Positions 26,015 to 35,770 are shown, numbered from the stretch's first letter. The stretch: DNA of 55,828 bases from Algoriphagus sp. (GCF_029254265.1 NZ_JAQWXX010000029.1:1-55828); one strand, 5' to 3'. Notes: generated by a model not told the origin, from the sequence alone. Program-made: numbers and translations.

Positions 26015-28009
26015 TTGAGAGTAATCGGAATAATTATTATTTGCCTTTGCAGTTTCAGCTCTTATGGGCAAACTTCGCTAATAGACAGCCTCCAAAACAT
26101 CCTTACTCAGCAGCCAGATGATTCTACCAAAGCATCTGTGATGGGCGATCTCTGCTGGCATTTGAAATATTCAGACCCACCTAAAGCCCTGGAATACGGC
26201 CACGAATCCATTCAGATTTCGAAGAAGAATGGCTACCAAGCCCTGCAGGCCTATGCTTCTAATAATGTTGGGGTAGTCTTTTGGGCAAAATCAGATTATG
26301 ATTCTGCAGCCTATTACCTAGATCAAACGCGTGAATTGTATACCTCACTTGATAACGAACGGGGAGTAGCGGTGACCTCAGTGAACCTAGGACTTATCCT
26401 GCAAAACAAAGGAGATTATGATGCCTCCCTTGAATATCAGTTAGAGGCACTTCGGATTGTAACTAAAATAGATGACCAAGGACTTAAAGGGAGTGTCTTG
26501 ACTAATATTGGAAATGTGCATTTCCTGAATGAGAAGTTCGATAAAGCCAAGGCTTACTATTTCGATGCGCTTCGCCTAAAGCAATCCCTGCCTGATGATG
26601 ATTTCAGACAAAATATTCAAAAGACCTTACTAAACATTGGCAATGTCTATGGAAGACTGGACGCGCAGGATTCGGCCATTTATTATTACCAAGAAGCGCT
26701 CCCCTATGCTATCAAAGCCAATGACTCCAAAAGCCAAGCCTTGATCTATACCGACCTTGGACATGCTTACTCTAAAAAGAAGGAATACAATCTGGCCGGG
26801 GATTTTTTCAAAAAGGCACTGGCTGTTTATTCTGAGGGGAAATACGAAAATGATTACGATCAGTCCATTCTGCTCTGGTCTATGGGCGAAAATGAACTTC
26901 GGAGAAATAATATTTCTGCTGCCGTCACCCTTGCCGAGCAAAGTCTAGCCCTTTCCAAAAAAATTGAAAACCTCAATCGCCTGCGGGATAGCTATGGCCT
27001 TTTGGCAGAAGTCTATGAAGCCAACAATCAATTTGGGTCCGCACTGCAAGCCCATAAATTTCATAAAATCTACGAGGACAGTCTGCTGAATATTGATACC
27101 AATTCCAAGATCGCCGAACTGGAAACCAAATACGAAACCGAGAAAAAAGACCAACAGATCTTACTTTTAGACCAGGAAAACAGCCTTCAAAAAGCCAACA
27201 ATGATCGGAATACCTTGCTCATAGTTGGACTGCTGCTAGTGCTTTTGTTGTTGATCCTGATCTTCTACCTCTGGCGAAAGCAATCTCGTATCAATCAGCA
27301 AAAAGTGCTGAGTGAGCAAAAAACCAGACTGCGGGAAGCGCAGATTCAGGCGGTGATTTCCAGTGAGGAAAAAGAACGCAAGCGCTTTGCATCCGACCTC
27401 CATGATAGCATGGGACAGCTGGTCTCAGCCCTAACCATGAATATCCAAGGCTTGAAAAATACGGGCAATGATCCACTGGTACGCCATGAGATTGTGGATA
27501 ATTCTACCGTTTTGCTGAACGATATACAACGGGAGATTCGCAATATCGCTTTTAACCTCATGCCTCAAGTACTCACTAAAGAAGGCTTGATCCCCGCATT
27601 GGAGGAACTCTGCGGTCGGATATCCAAGTCAAATCAGGTCAAAGCTAGCATTCAGGCCTTTGGTATTGATACCCGGTTGAATGAAGTCTTCGAAATTTCC
27701 CTTTACCGCATCTTGCAGGAGTGGGTTTCAAATTTGCTGAAGTACTCGGGAGCGACCGAGCTGCTGATTCAGTTTGTTTCGCATGAAAATGAAATCGTCA
27801 TTACGGTAGAGGACAATGGGACCGGATTTGACTTGAAGACCTTCGAAACCAGTAGCGGAAATGGCTGGAGAAATATAAATACCCGCCTCAATCTGATCAA
27901 AGGCACGCTTGACATCGATACCCAGCCTGGGCGAAGAAATAGCACCTTGATGCTTAGCATTGATTCAAAACTAGCCTTTACCCCAACTCAGGTAGCGGTG
28001 AATACCTAG
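26015..28009 (+). CDS. TPR-containing sensor histidine kinase (NarL/HisKA_3 type)
   Basis: A 664-residue kinase. The start is TTG at 26015; no ATG precedes it in frame, and the reading begins with a plausible signal (MRVIGIIIICLCSFSSYGQ). Residues about 40-380 form tetratricopeptide repeats (AVTSVNLGLILQNKGDYDAS, LTNIGNVHFLNEKFDKAKA, ALIYTDLGHAYSKKKEYNLA), probably periplasmic. A helix at about 400-421 (LLIVGLLLVLLLLILIFYLW) is followed by the HisKA_3 box with phospho-acceptor (RFASDLHDSMGQLVSALTMN, near 461) and HATPase_c (ITVEDNGTGFD, near 598). It is followed by a LuxR-type response regulator; palindromes lie before both genes. Confidence 0.88.
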   Translation: MRVIGIIIICLCSFSSYGQTSLIDSLQNILTQQPDDSTKASVMGDLCWHLKYSDPPKALEYGHESIQISKKNGYQALQAYASNNVGVVFWAKSDYDSAAYYLDQTRELYTSLDNERGVAVTSVNLGLILQNKGDYDASLEYQLEALRIVTKIDDQGLKGSVLTNIGNVHFLNEKFDKAKAYYFDALRLKQSLPDDDFRQNIQKTLLNIGNVYGRLDAQDSAIYYYQEALPYAIKANDSKSQALIYTDLGHAYSKKKEYNLAGDFFKKALAVYSEGKYENDYDQSILLWSMGENELRRNNISAAVTLAEQSLALSKKIENLNRLRDSYGLLAEVYEANNQFGSALQAHKFHKIYEDSLLNIDTNSKIAELETKYETEKKDQQILLLDQENSLQKANNDRNTLLIVGLLLVLLLLILIFYLWRKQSRINQQKVLSEQKTRLREAQIQAVISSEEKERKRFASDLHDSMGQLVSALTMNIQGLKNTGNDPLVRHEIVDNSTVLLNDIQREIRNIAFNLMPQVLTKEGLIPALEELCGRISKSNQVKASIQAFGIDTRLNEVFEISLYRILQEWVSNLLKYSGATELLIQFVSHENEIVITVEDNGTGFDLKTFETSSGNGWRNINTRLNLIKGTLDIDTQPGRRNSTLMLSIDSKLAFTPTQVAVNT

Positions 28010-28020
28010 TCATAGGTATT
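28001..28020. promoter_or_regulatory. 20-bp palindromic operator candidate overlapping the kinase stop
   Basis: AATACCT-AGTCAT-AGGTATT, a perfect 7-6-7 palindrome. It overlaps the last codons of the kinase gene and lies 40 bases before the response-regulator start, suggesting the regulator also has its own promoter and that the system is autoregulated. Confidence 0.75.
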
Positions 28021-28060
28021 GAAATAGACATTAAACGCAGCTTAATTTGTAATAAAAAAA

Positions 28061-28726
28061 ATGTTGCGTTTATTTAAAAGTATGGTAACTAATCTGGCTG
28101 TGAATAAGTCCCGAATACTTTTAGTAGATGATCATCGAATTTTACTGGAAGGTACTGCCAGTTTGCTGTCTGGTCTGGAGGATTATGAGGTAGCCGCGAT
28201 GGCTAGCAGCGGAAAAGAAGCCATGGCACTCCTGAAATCTCAAGACTTTGACATCCTCGTGACTGATTATGAGCTCCCCGATTTTTCTGGATTGGATATC
28301 ATCCGCGTTGCCCATTCCATCAATCCCGATATCAGGGTGATCGTGCTCAGCATGCACGATGATCCCTCAGTAGTCAGAGAATTACTCCAAGCGAATATCG
28401 ATAGCTTTGTCTTAAAGAATGACGCGCATTCCTCCCTGCTTCGCGCACTGGAAAAGGTCAGCGCAGGAAAAAAATACTTCAGCGATGAAATCTCTGAGAT
28501 CTTGGTGCGGCAGCTGAATTCACCCGAGGAGAAAAGTGAGCTTTCCCCTCGGGAAACAGAGATCATCAAATTGATTGTCCGAGATTTTTCGACCAAGCAA
28601 ATCGCCGAAGTCTTATTTATCAGCGAAAAAACGGTCGATACTCATCGCAAAAATATTCTACGAAAGACGGGTTGCTCCAGCTTGGTAAGTTTGGTCAATT
28701 ACGCGCATGCGCATCATTTAGCCTGA
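28061..28726 (+). CDS. LuxR/NarL-type response regulator
   Basis: A 221-residue regulator. The receiver domain is at about 15-135: acidic pair ILLVDDH, phospho-acceptor LVTDYELP near residue 69, the T/S position in VIVLSMHD and conserved lysine in SFVLKND. The C-terminal LuxR helix-turn-helix follows (LSPRETEIIKLIVRDFSTKQ, then SEKTVDTHRKNILRKTG). A second ATG at 28082 may be the true start. The upstream kinase is the natural partner, and the 20-bp palindrome found four times here is a good candidate for its DNA site. Confidence 0.92.
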   Translation: MLRLFKSMVTNLAVNKSRILLVDDHRILLEGTASLLSGLEDYEVAAMASSGKEAMALLKSQDFDILVTDYELPDFSGLDIIRVAHSINPDIRVIVLSMHDDPSVVRELLQANIDSFVLKNDAHSSLLRALEKVSAGKKYFSDEISEILVRQLNSPEEKSELSPRETEIIKLIVRDFSTKQIAEVLFISEKTVDTHRKNILRKTGCSSLVSLVNYAHAHHLA

Positions 28727-28750
28727 GTGTTTGCAAAATCCTGTCTAATA

Positions 28751-28770
28751 AATACCTAGTACGGGGTATT
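28751..28770. promoter_or_regulatory. 20-bp palindromic operator candidate before 28852
   Basis: AATACCT-AGTACG-GGGTATT, the same 7-6-7 layout, 81 bases before the ATG at 28852. Confidence 0.7.
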
Positions 28771-28851
28771 CTGGGAATAGTGTTTAGTTAGGAAATTGTA
28801 GATCCTCAAGAAAAACTTAATCTTTATTTCAAACTTTTAAAATTTAAAACT

Positions 28852-29205
28852 ATGAACGGAAAAATTGAATTAACAGATTACATCTCAGATTTTGATGCAG
28901 CTCCTAATTCTGCTCCGGATGGAAAACCATATCCTGAGACTCTTTTATCCATCGTACTTACTGGAACAAATCAGTCGGGAGAAGTTCCAAACAGGGTAAT
29001 CATTCGATTTAGAGACCCTGAAAAATTGTCTGCAAACCCAAGTATCAGTGGATCAGATATTATCCTTGATTTACCTAAACACGATTTTGCAATGGTACAG
29101 GATATGATCGAAAAGTCCATTTTAACCAAAAAAGATGCATTCAAACTTACCGCCAACTATCGGGTTATTGGCAGCAATACTTGGGTAAACCTAAGCTTAA
29201 GGTAA
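28852..29205 (+). CDS. Small unknown protein, likely regulated by the adjacent two-component system
   Basis: A 117-residue protein without signal or membrane helix (MNGKIELTDYISDFDAAPNS, RVIIRFRDPEKLSANPSISG, DDAFKLTANYRVIG-like end). The predicted mix of beta segments and one central helix is not recognised. Its leader contains the same palindrome as the sensor kinase, the regulator and the Ter-operon lipoprotein, so it is probably a member of that regulon, perhaps a soluble effector. The next 290 bases contain only a gene remnant on the other strand. Confidence 0.6.
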   Translation: MNGKIELTDYISDFDAAPNSAPDGKPYPETLLSIVLTGTNQSGEVPNRVIIRFRDPEKLSANPSISGSDIILDLPKHDFAMVQDMIEKSILTKKDAFKLTANYRVIGSNTWVNLSLR

Positions 29206-29237
29206 GTACCTTCTGCGATTAGAATTTTTCAGACCTA

Positions 29238-29438
29238 CTATTTCAGCGTATGACTTTTGATAATCCCACTATGAAAAAGTGACATTTCTTCCTCTGTTTG
29301 TGGATTTAAAATGGCTGAGGATTGCATAGTGTTTTGTGCCAAGTTCAGAACCACGGTAACAAAGGAATAATGGGGTTTTTCCAGCCAAGAGAACATATAG
29401 ATATTATCTCCAATTAGCTTGCTTTGGTAAGGAATAGT
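29238..29438 (-). pseudogene. Fragment of a MoaF/lipocalin-like gene
   Basis: Read on the reverse strand, the open frame between stops encodes IPYQSKLIGDNIYMFSWLEK, then SFVTVVLNLAQNTMQSSAIL, ending MSLFHSGIIKSHTLK. The pattern resembles a beta-barrel segment of MoaF- or lipocalin-like proteins, but I recognise no full domain. No good start is present; an internal ATG at 29396 would give about 52 residues. It is best read as a degraded 3' gene fragment. Confidence 0.35.
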
Positions 29439-29498
29439 TTAATATAGTAATGAGAGCTACTAAGCTCCAACTAGGAGCATTAATCCATACATCACAAC

Positions 29499-32327
29499 CT
29501 ATTCCTTCCGAATCAACTGTACCGCATCCAGTCGTACTCTTGCTTTATTTATCAGAGCGGATAAGCTGTTTCGCTCTGCAATCGCTGCCTCAATTTCGTC
29601 GGTTCGAATGTCTTTGTTCTTTTTTTGTAAGGCCGTCAGCCGGTTGATTTCATGATCCAGCGTGCGTTTCATTCGATCTAAACCCTTGCTTATTTCTTGT
29701 TCGCCCAGTTTCTCAGCTATTTCTGTGGCGGATGAAATCATATTAGGCAGCATGGTATCTACAAACAGATCATTTTCCAATAAGGAGTCTAGGTTACCTG
29801 GCACAAGGTTTTTATTGAGCATGTCAACAGGATAGCTGTCTGTGACTTCTTGTCCCGCATGGTCGACCACAATTCTCAGTGGCGTATCTGCCAGGAAGCG
29901 GTCGATAGCCATGCGTTGCTTGCCGGCAGTTTCCAGGACAAAAATCAATTCTAGGAAAAGACCAGGCTTTCCAATTCCCCGAATCAAACCGCAACTTGCT
30001 GTTCCGATGGTGGAACTGAGCACCTTATCGATGGCTCCCGTTGCCATGGGATGATCCCAGGTAAGAAAACTTACATCCTCCCTGCTGAGAGCTCTTTTTC
30101 TATCAAACGTCACTTGTAAACCTTCCCGAGGAATGGCTGGAAACACCTCAGCACTATAGGATGCCGGATGCAAGAAGTACGTCCGGGAAGCAAGGTCTTC
30201 CATTTCTATGTCAAAATACCGGAAGACTTTAGTCAGATAAGTTTCCAGAGCGGGATCATTATCCTTTGTCTGAATTTCCTTGATCAGTTTCTCTGCTACT
30301 TTCGGACGAAATGAATTCATCTCCAGTAATTTATCACGTCCCTCGGCAAGGTTTTTCTTCAGTTCTTTTTGAAATGCTGCGGTTTCAGCGATCAATGCTT
30401 CAAATCCTAAATCGGTGGCTTCAACCGACGGCGAATTAGCAAGATGGAGCAATCGCTTGCTGAACAATTTGGAGATGATATTCCCTCCTTCAAGATTCGA
30501 ATTAAAAGCATCCAAGCCTTCATGAAACCACCTGACAATGCGCTCTTGTGGGCTGCCAACCAGATATGGAATATAAATCGAGATATCCTCTTTCTGTCCT
30601 ATTCGGTCAAGTCGTCCTATTCGCTGCTCCAGCAATTCGGGATGGAAGGGCATGTCAAATAACACAAGATGATGGGCGAATTGGAAATTTCGACCTTCGC
30701 TCCCTATTTCTGAGCAGAGGAGGATTTGAGCGCCCTCAGGCTCAGCAAACCATGCGGCATTCCGATCCCGCTGTACTAGGGTAAGGTCTTCGTGAAAAAC
30801 GCTTGCCGTCAACTCAGGGAAATTACTTAAAGCAGATTCCAATGCCAGCACCTTTTCCTTCGTAGCGCATATCAAAAGTATCTTTGCATCCTGCAATTCC
30901 GTCATTTTCGCTACAAGCCACGCTACTCTCGGATCTTCGTCAAACCAAAATTCCTGCTCAGGTTTTGGTTCTGAAGTATGTTCCAAATCTGCGGAAAACT
31001 CCTTCCTCATCCGATCAATCCATAAGTTCTGGTTTTCCTGCTCCTGAATGGGAATCAGATGCGCTAAACGCTTTGGAAATCCGCTCATGGCGGATCGGGT
31101 ATTTCGAAATAAAACTCTACCCGGACCATGCTGATCGAGCAAATCTTCGATTAGATTGTGCCTTGTCAATGCGTCTTTTTTGGCCAGTAAGGCAATTCTT
31201 TCTTTGGAGAAAATAGCTTCTAACAGGCTTATTTCTTCTGCTTTTAAATCCTTGCCTTCAGCTAATTTTTCGACGATCACAGCAATGTCTTTAGAGCCTT
31301 CCGATTCATGGATGAAATCATCGTAATTATTGTATCGATTGGGGTCAAGTAATCTAAGTCGTGCAAAATGGCTTTCTACGCCCAATTGTTCCGGTGTAGC
31401 CGTGAGAAGTAGCAAGCCTTTAGCTACCTGACTCAACAATTCCACGATACTATACTCGGGGCTTACTTCCTCTACCGACCATTCGAGGTGATGGGCTTCG
31501 TCTACCACCATCATGTCCCAACCAGCAGAAATGGCTTGTCGGGTTCGCTTTGATGAACCTGCCAGAAACTCAATGCTACAAATCACCAACTGATCATCTA
31601 GAAAAGGATTTCCTTCAGGCGCACCTTTCTCAAGAGACTTGCAGCGTTCCTCATCGAAAATATTGAACCACAAATTGAATTTTCGCAAGACCTCTACAAA
31701 CCATTGATGAATCAAGGATTCGGGAACAAGGATAAGCACTCTAGCTATTCGCCCAGTCACCAATAAACGATGGAGAATCAAGCAGGCCTCAATGGTTTTT
31801 CCCAATCCTACCTGATCGGATAACAACACACGGGGAGCAAACCGCGAACTCACCTCATGAGCGATATACAATTGATGGGGAATCAAATCTATTTTTCCCC
31901 CAACGAATCCATGTACCGGAGATATTCTTCTTTGATAATTGTGATTAAGCGTTTCTCTGCGCAGTGCAAACTTTTCAGGCGAATCAACATCCCCCGCAAA
32001 TAGCCGATCATCTACCGTATGGGAAGTAGTGACCTCACCAAGCTCGCTTTCAACCAACTCCCTTCCGTTCCCGATGTAAACATACAGCCCATCTTCGAGT
32101 TTTACTTCTTCAATCAAAATGGATTGTCCTTGCTGATCTACGATGGTATGACCTGGTTTGAAAATAGTTCGGAGCAAAGGAGCATTTTCTGCAGAATACA
32201 GACGCACTTCTTCTGCTACCGGAAAGGATATCCGAACTTTACCTTTGCTGACTTCAGTCACTATGCCGACCCCAAGCTCAGGTTCTCCGGAACTGGTATA
32301 TCGTTGGTTAAGAATAAATTCTCCCAT
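29499..32327 (-). CDS. rapA: RapA-like SNF2 helicase, RNA polymerase recycling factor
   Basis: A 942-residue protein close to E. coli RapA (968 residues), which binds RNA polymerase and helps it recycle. N-terminal Tudor-like domains occupy about 1-110 (GVGIVTEVSKGKVRISFP). The SNF2 motor follows: motif I DQVGLGKTIEA near 171, DEAH-like VVDEAHHLEW near 275, LLLTATPEQLG, and in the second lobe GSEGRNFQFAHHLVLFDMP and QRIGRLDRIGQKEDISIYI. The C-terminal 350 residues match the RapA_C arrangement in length. Start and stop are clean, and it stands alone on the reverse strand. Confidence 0.9.
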   Translation of the reverse strand: MGEFILNQRYTSSGEPELGVGIVTEVSKGKVRISFPVAEEVRLYSAENAPLLRTIFKPGHTIVDQQGQSILIEEVKLEDGLYVYIGNGRELVESELGEVTTSHTVDDRLFAGDVDSPEKFALRRETLNHNYQRRISPVHGFVGGKIDLIPHQLYIAHEVSSRFAPRVLLSDQVGLGKTIEACLILHRLLVTGRIARVLILVPESLIHQWFVEVLRKFNLWFNIFDEERCKSLEKGAPEGNPFLDDQLVICSIEFLAGSSKRTRQAISAGWDMMVVDEAHHLEWSVEEVSPEYSIVELLSQVAKGLLLLTATPEQLGVESHFARLRLLDPNRYNNYDDFIHESEGSKDIAVIVEKLAEGKDLKAEEISLLEAIFSKERIALLAKKDALTRHNLIEDLLDQHGPGRVLFRNTRSAMSGFPKRLAHLIPIQEQENQNLWIDRMRKEFSADLEHTSEPKPEQEFWFDEDPRVAWLVAKMTELQDAKILLICATKEKVLALESALSNFPELTASVFHEDLTLVQRDRNAAWFAEPEGAQILLCSEIGSEGRNFQFAHHLVLFDMPFHPELLEQRIGRLDRIGQKEDISIYIPYLVGSPQERIVRWFHEGLDAFNSNLEGGNIISKLFSKRLLHLANSPSVEATDLGFEALIAETAAFQKELKKNLAEGRDKLLEMNSFRPKVAEKLIKEIQTKDNDPALETYLTKVFRYFDIEMEDLASRTYFLHPASYSAEVFPAIPREGLQVTFDRKRALSREDVSFLTWDHPMATGAIDKVLSSTIGTASCGLIRGIGKPGLFLELIFVLETAGKQRMAIDRFLADTPLRIVVDHAGQEVTDSYPVDMLNKNLVPGNLDSLLENDLFVDTMLPNMISSATEIAEKLGEQEISKGLDRMKRTLDHEINRLTALQKKNKDIRTDEIEAAIAERNSLSALINKARVRLDAVQLIRKE

Positions 32328-32733
32328 TTACTATGGTTCTTGTTAAGATGATTAAACTAATTCCACCCAAAAGGATGATCCTTTTTGAATAAAAGAGTTG
32401 ATAGAGTTATTGGGTGGTCTTATCCAACCAAGATGAATTTAATTCCTTGCTGGTAAGACTTTTGTGTATGAAAAAAACAGCAGACCTGCGTCTATCATTT
32501 TTTAATTGAAACAAAGATAAAAAAAAATGAGCCAAGCTTTTGGTTGAGCGCTCTTGTCAAGGCGTAGTAAAATAGCTGTTGTGTCCCCTGAGAAACGTCA
32601 CTTCCCCAATGAAACTGAGCTAAAAAGCCTGTACCCGAATATTGCGGTTCATCCCCCAGCTCAAAAAAAGAGCTTGGGGAGGATTCTGCGATAGTGAGAA
32701 GATGACCTCCTTAATTCAAATGATTAAAGATTT
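32328..32733. other. 406-base spacer without a gene
   Basis: Sequence with several homopolymer runs. A hairpin CCCCAGCTC/GAGCTTGGGG lies at 32653-32680 but has no T-run on either strand close by. No reading frame is convincing. Confidence 0.4.
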
Positions 32734-33666
32734 TTAAAATGCCGGTTCACCATTGTAATTCCCCGGGGGATCATAATTACATACTAAAATGTATTTCCCG
32801 TTTGGATTGACCGCTACAGCACAACCAACTTTTGTGGTATTCCTCCAGACGATCTGAGTATAATGACCACAGACTTTATTTGGGATACATTTCCTAGTCC
32901 GCATGTCAAAATCTGCCTTTTCACCTCCCCAACCATTTAAAACTCGCAAGTCTGGACTATCCCCACTTACAAATCCTCCGGCAAGATTTTCTCCGGAACC
33001 AGAATGCTCCAAAACCCAATCATTCCCCTGATTTTTCAAAGCAAGTTTATTGGCCCAACTCTTTGCTTTTGCCTCTAATTCTGAAGACCAAACCAAAGGA
33101 GGAACCCCCACTTCCCTTCTTAAAGAATTATGAGCATCCAATACTTTCTGCTGATTGAAGATTGAGTTTGTATTCCCCTGAGTACTTGCGCTTGGCTGCG
33201 GACTTCTCGCTTGAGCTGAACCTCCGGAAACATTAGAAATCTCCCACATTGCACTTACCCAACCTTCAGCTATGGTAGTGCAGTTTAGACCATTCTCCAT
33301 ATTAAGGTAGAGCGTTGGTTTCCAAACATTCCCTATTCGATAAGAATTGCTTCCTTCTATTTTATTAAGTGTCCACAAAGCGCTTTGCCATCCATTTTCG
33401 ATCTGACTGGATCTCAAAATTCCAGATTCTATGTTGAGATAAGTCCCGTCCCAGGCATTCTTAATTCGGTATTGATTATTACCCGCATTTACAAATTCCC
33501 ACTGAGCACTTACCCAGCCTTCCAAAATATCACTCACCTGAAGCGATCTATTCTCAGTGTTAAGATATTTGTTAGTCCATTGATTCTTTATCCTTACATT
33601 TTGCTGGGCTGACAAAGTGAAGCTCAAAAAACAAAAGATAGCTAGCGTTAAAAATGAAAGTTTCAT
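32734..33666 (-). CDS. Exported CAP-domain protein with lectin-like N-terminal repeats
   Basis: A 310-residue exported protein (signal MKLSFLTLAIFCFLSFTLSA). Residues about 22-145 contain three similar RICIN/beta-trefoil-like units (VRIKNQWTNKYLNTENRSLQ, YRIKNAWDGTYLNIESGIL, YRIGNVWKPTLYLNMENGL), each ending in a tryptophan-rich GWVSAQW-type motif. A short linker leads to a CAP (SCP/PR-1) domain at about 170-305 with LDAHNSLRREVGVPPLVWSS, HYTQIVWRNTTKVGCAVA and YILVCNYDPPGNYNG. CAP proteins are secreted and usually bind lipids or act outside the cell. The pairing with lectin-like repeats suggests carbohydrate binding. Four cysteines lie in the CAP part. Confidence 0.85.
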   Translation of the reverse strand: MKLSFLTLAIFCFLSFTLSAQQNVRIKNQWTNKYLNTENRSLQVSDILEGWVSAQWEFVNAGNNQYRIKNAWDGTYLNIESGILRSSQIENGWQSALWTLNKIEGSNSYRIGNVWKPTLYLNMENGLNCTTIAEGWVSAMWEISNVSGGSAQARSPQPSASTQGNTNSIFNQQKVLDAHNSLRREVGVPPLVWSSELEAKAKSWANKLALKNQGNDWVLEHSGSGENLAGGFVSGDSPDLRVLNGWGGEKADFDMRTRKCIPNKVCGHYTQIVWRNTTKVGCAVAVNPNGKYILVCNYDPPGNYNGEPAF

Positions 33667-34148
33667 AAAGTTGAAGTTTAAACCTTTTAAAAAAAAATTT
33701 TAATTGACTGTTTTTAAGGTAGTTATAATTTTACAAATACCATAATTTTTCGAAAAACAGTCTTGACTTGAATTATTGATACTTCTTATCGTCCCGGTTT
33801 TCTATAAATTTAGTCAAGGCAGGAACAGAAAGTTCAATGATTTATGTCTGTCTGCGATAAGAAGGTCTACACGAACCGGAATAAAAACCCACACGACTAC
33901 TGCCCCAATGATCATCGATGGTGTAGTGAAAAACAATGTCACCCCAACGGTAACTTTTGCCAATTTGAATCCCAAATCCTTGGAAATTTGGCATATATTC
34001 ATTTTTTTGAAGCTACTAATTTCGGCTCATTTAAATGGGAAAATTTTCCGAAATCCTCTATCATTTTAAATCGATAGCTCATATCCAACTAAACTCAAGC
34101 TGTAATCAAGAATATTTAGTACATTAAAGAACCTAATTAATCCAGCAA
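33667..34148. other. 482-base spacer, possible gene remnants only
   Basis: Short frames exist on both strands (for example 33776-34069 forward and 33814-34002 reverse, the latter fairly hydrophobic), but none has a convincing start, domain or codon pattern. It may hold eroded remains of a membrane protein gene. Confidence 0.3.
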
Positions 34149-34709
34149 ATGAAGCTTTACATACAACATATGGTATGCCTCTGTTGCAAAATGACCGTTG
34201 CATCTGTCCTGGACCAAATGAAGATCTCCTACAGCAATATAGAATTGGGTGAAGTGGAGTTGGTGGACCCCATCAGCGAGAGCCAAGTAGAAAAGATAAG
34301 AGAAGTTCTTCATGAATATGGGCTTGAACTAATGGAGGATAAAAAGGCAATATTGGTCGAAAAAATAGTCGCCATAATTGTAAATATGATCCATGAATCA
34401 GAGGAACTCCCAATCACGAATTTTTCTGTGTATTTAACTAACCAACTAAATCAGGATTATCATACTTTATCTGCTCTATTTTCTAAAACAAAAGGGGTCA
34501 CAATTGAGCATTTTATTATTTTACATAAAATTGAAAGAGTAAAAGAACTCATCATGTATGATGAATTAAGTCTAACAGAAATATCCTATAAATTACATTA
34601 CAGCAGTGTAGCACATTTGTCTAACCAATTCAAAAAAGTTACAGGAATTACACCTACCTATTTCAAAAAAATTAAAAATAAGAAACGTAAATCTTTAGAA
34701 GACCTATAG
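34149..34709 (+). CDS. AraC-family regulator with N-terminal HMA-like domain
   Basis: A 186-residue regulator. The first 60 residues resemble a heavy-metal-associated-like fold with a CLCC-type pair (HMVCLCCKMTVASVLDQM, then SNIELGEVELVDPISESQVE). A C-terminal AraC helix-turn-helix at about 90-180 follows (YHTLSALFSKTKGVTIEHFI, SLTEISYKLHYSSVAHLSNQ, FKKVTGITPTYFKKIK). The two cysteines near the start could bind metal or sense redox state. Such short HMA-AraC proteins are widespread in Bacteroidota and often lie with stress genes, as here (BON, HPF). Confidence 0.8.
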   Translation: MKLYIQHMVCLCCKMTVASVLDQMKISYSNIELGEVELVDPISESQVEKIREVLHEYGLELMEDKKAILVEKIVAIIVNMIHESEELPITNFSVYLTNQLNQDYHTLSALFSKTKGVTIEHFIILHKIERVKELIMYDELSLTEISYKLHYSSVAHLSNQFKKVTGITPTYFKKIKNKKRKSLEDL

Positions 34710-34829
34710 TTTTTTTCTTCGTTTTTTAATCATGTAATTCTAAGACACAATTGTGTAACGCAGTTGGGCAATTAAGTATTCATCTTTGTATAGCAAGAGA
34801 TATTTATTCATTCTTTTAAAAAAACAAAG

Positions 34830-35501
34830 ATGAAAAATGATTCGGAATTACAAGCAGATGTTCTAAAATCCCTTAAATGGGAACCCATACTGAATACAGC
34901 AGAAATAGGAGTTACTACCAAAGATGGTTTAGTTTCTCTGACGGGAATTGTTGATAGCTATGCCAAGAAACTGGAAGCAGAAAAAGTAGCAAAAAGTGTA
35001 ATTGGCGTTAAAGTTTTGCTGGAAAAAATTGAAGTGAAACTTCCAAAATCAGGAATAAGAAACGATGCTGAAATTACCGGTGAAATATTGATCGGTTTAA
35101 AATCAAACTGGATGATTCCTGAGGATAAGCTAACCGTGAAAGTAGATAAGGGCTGGGTTACTTTAGAAGGGGAACTTCCCTGGGATTATCAACGAGTTGC
35201 TGCAAAAAATGTCGTAAATTACCTTAAAGGCATTCTAGGCGTAACCAATAACATTAAAATCAAATCAGAATCTCAGATTACGATTGATCAAAAAGCTATC
35301 AAGGATGCCATTGCAAGAAGTTTGTCGATAAAGGACAATGAGACCGAGGTAATAGTGGACGGAACAACTGTCACTATTAGAGGTACGGTAAATTCCTGGT
35401 ACCAAAAAGAAGTGATAGAACGCATCACCTGGAAAACTCCCGGGATTTGCAATTTGAAAAATGAATTAGTTGTTAATTACTTTTATGTTTTAGTAGTCTA
35501 A
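34830..35501 (+). CDS. Protein with three BON domains
   Basis: A 223-residue protein built from three repeated BON domains of about 70 residues (ADVLKSLKWEP and TTKDGLVSLTGIV; GEILIGLKSNWMIPEDKLTV and VDKGWVTLEGEL; DAIARSLSIKDNETEVIVDG and TTVTIRGTVNSW). BON domains bind phospholipid or other envelope components and appear in osmotic or envelope stress proteins such as OsmY. No signal peptide is seen, so this copy may be cytoplasmic. It follows the HMA-AraC regulator by 120 bases. Confidence 0.85.
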   Translation: MKNDSELQADVLKSLKWEPILNTAEIGVTTKDGLVSLTGIVDSYAKKLEAEKVAKSVIGVKVLLEKIEVKLPKSGIRNDAEITGEILIGLKSNWMIPEDKLTVKVDKGWVTLEGELPWDYQRVAAKNVVNYLKGILGVTNNIKIKSESQITIDQKAIKDAIARSLSIKDNETEVIVDGTTVTIRGTVNSWYQKEVIERITWKTPGICNLKNELVVNYFYVLVV

Positions 35502-35543
35502 AACATATTAAACAGAGAAGTAACTATTTTATCCATAAAATCT

Positions 35544-35584
35544 TCCCTCAATACCTATATGATATAGGTCATAATCTTTGAGGG
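35544..35584 (+). terminator. Nested hairpin after the BON gene
   Basis: CCCTCAA pairs with TTGAGGG, and inside it ACCTATAT pairs with ATATAGGT. It lies 42 bases after the BON stop. There is no strong T-run, so its role as terminator is uncertain; the inner palindrome resembles, but does not match, the two-component operator. Confidence 0.45.
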
Positions 35585-35770
35585 ATTTGGAATACGCTTT
35601 ATCATAATTGGTTTAAACAGCCTTTTTTATATAATTAAAAAAGAAATGAATTAAAAGAATTTACCAATGAATCGGCATGGCGTTTTGATTTTTGAAAAAC
35701 AAAATAAAGCAATGTTGAAATTGATCTTAAATATTATTGAAAAATATCTTTCCTTAAAAAAATAAGAATT

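Noticed and set aside
35544..35584. Fifth copy of the two-component palindrome
   Set aside because: ACCTATATGATATAGGT lacks the GGTATT half-site and lies inside a longer hairpin, so it is better seen as RNA structure.
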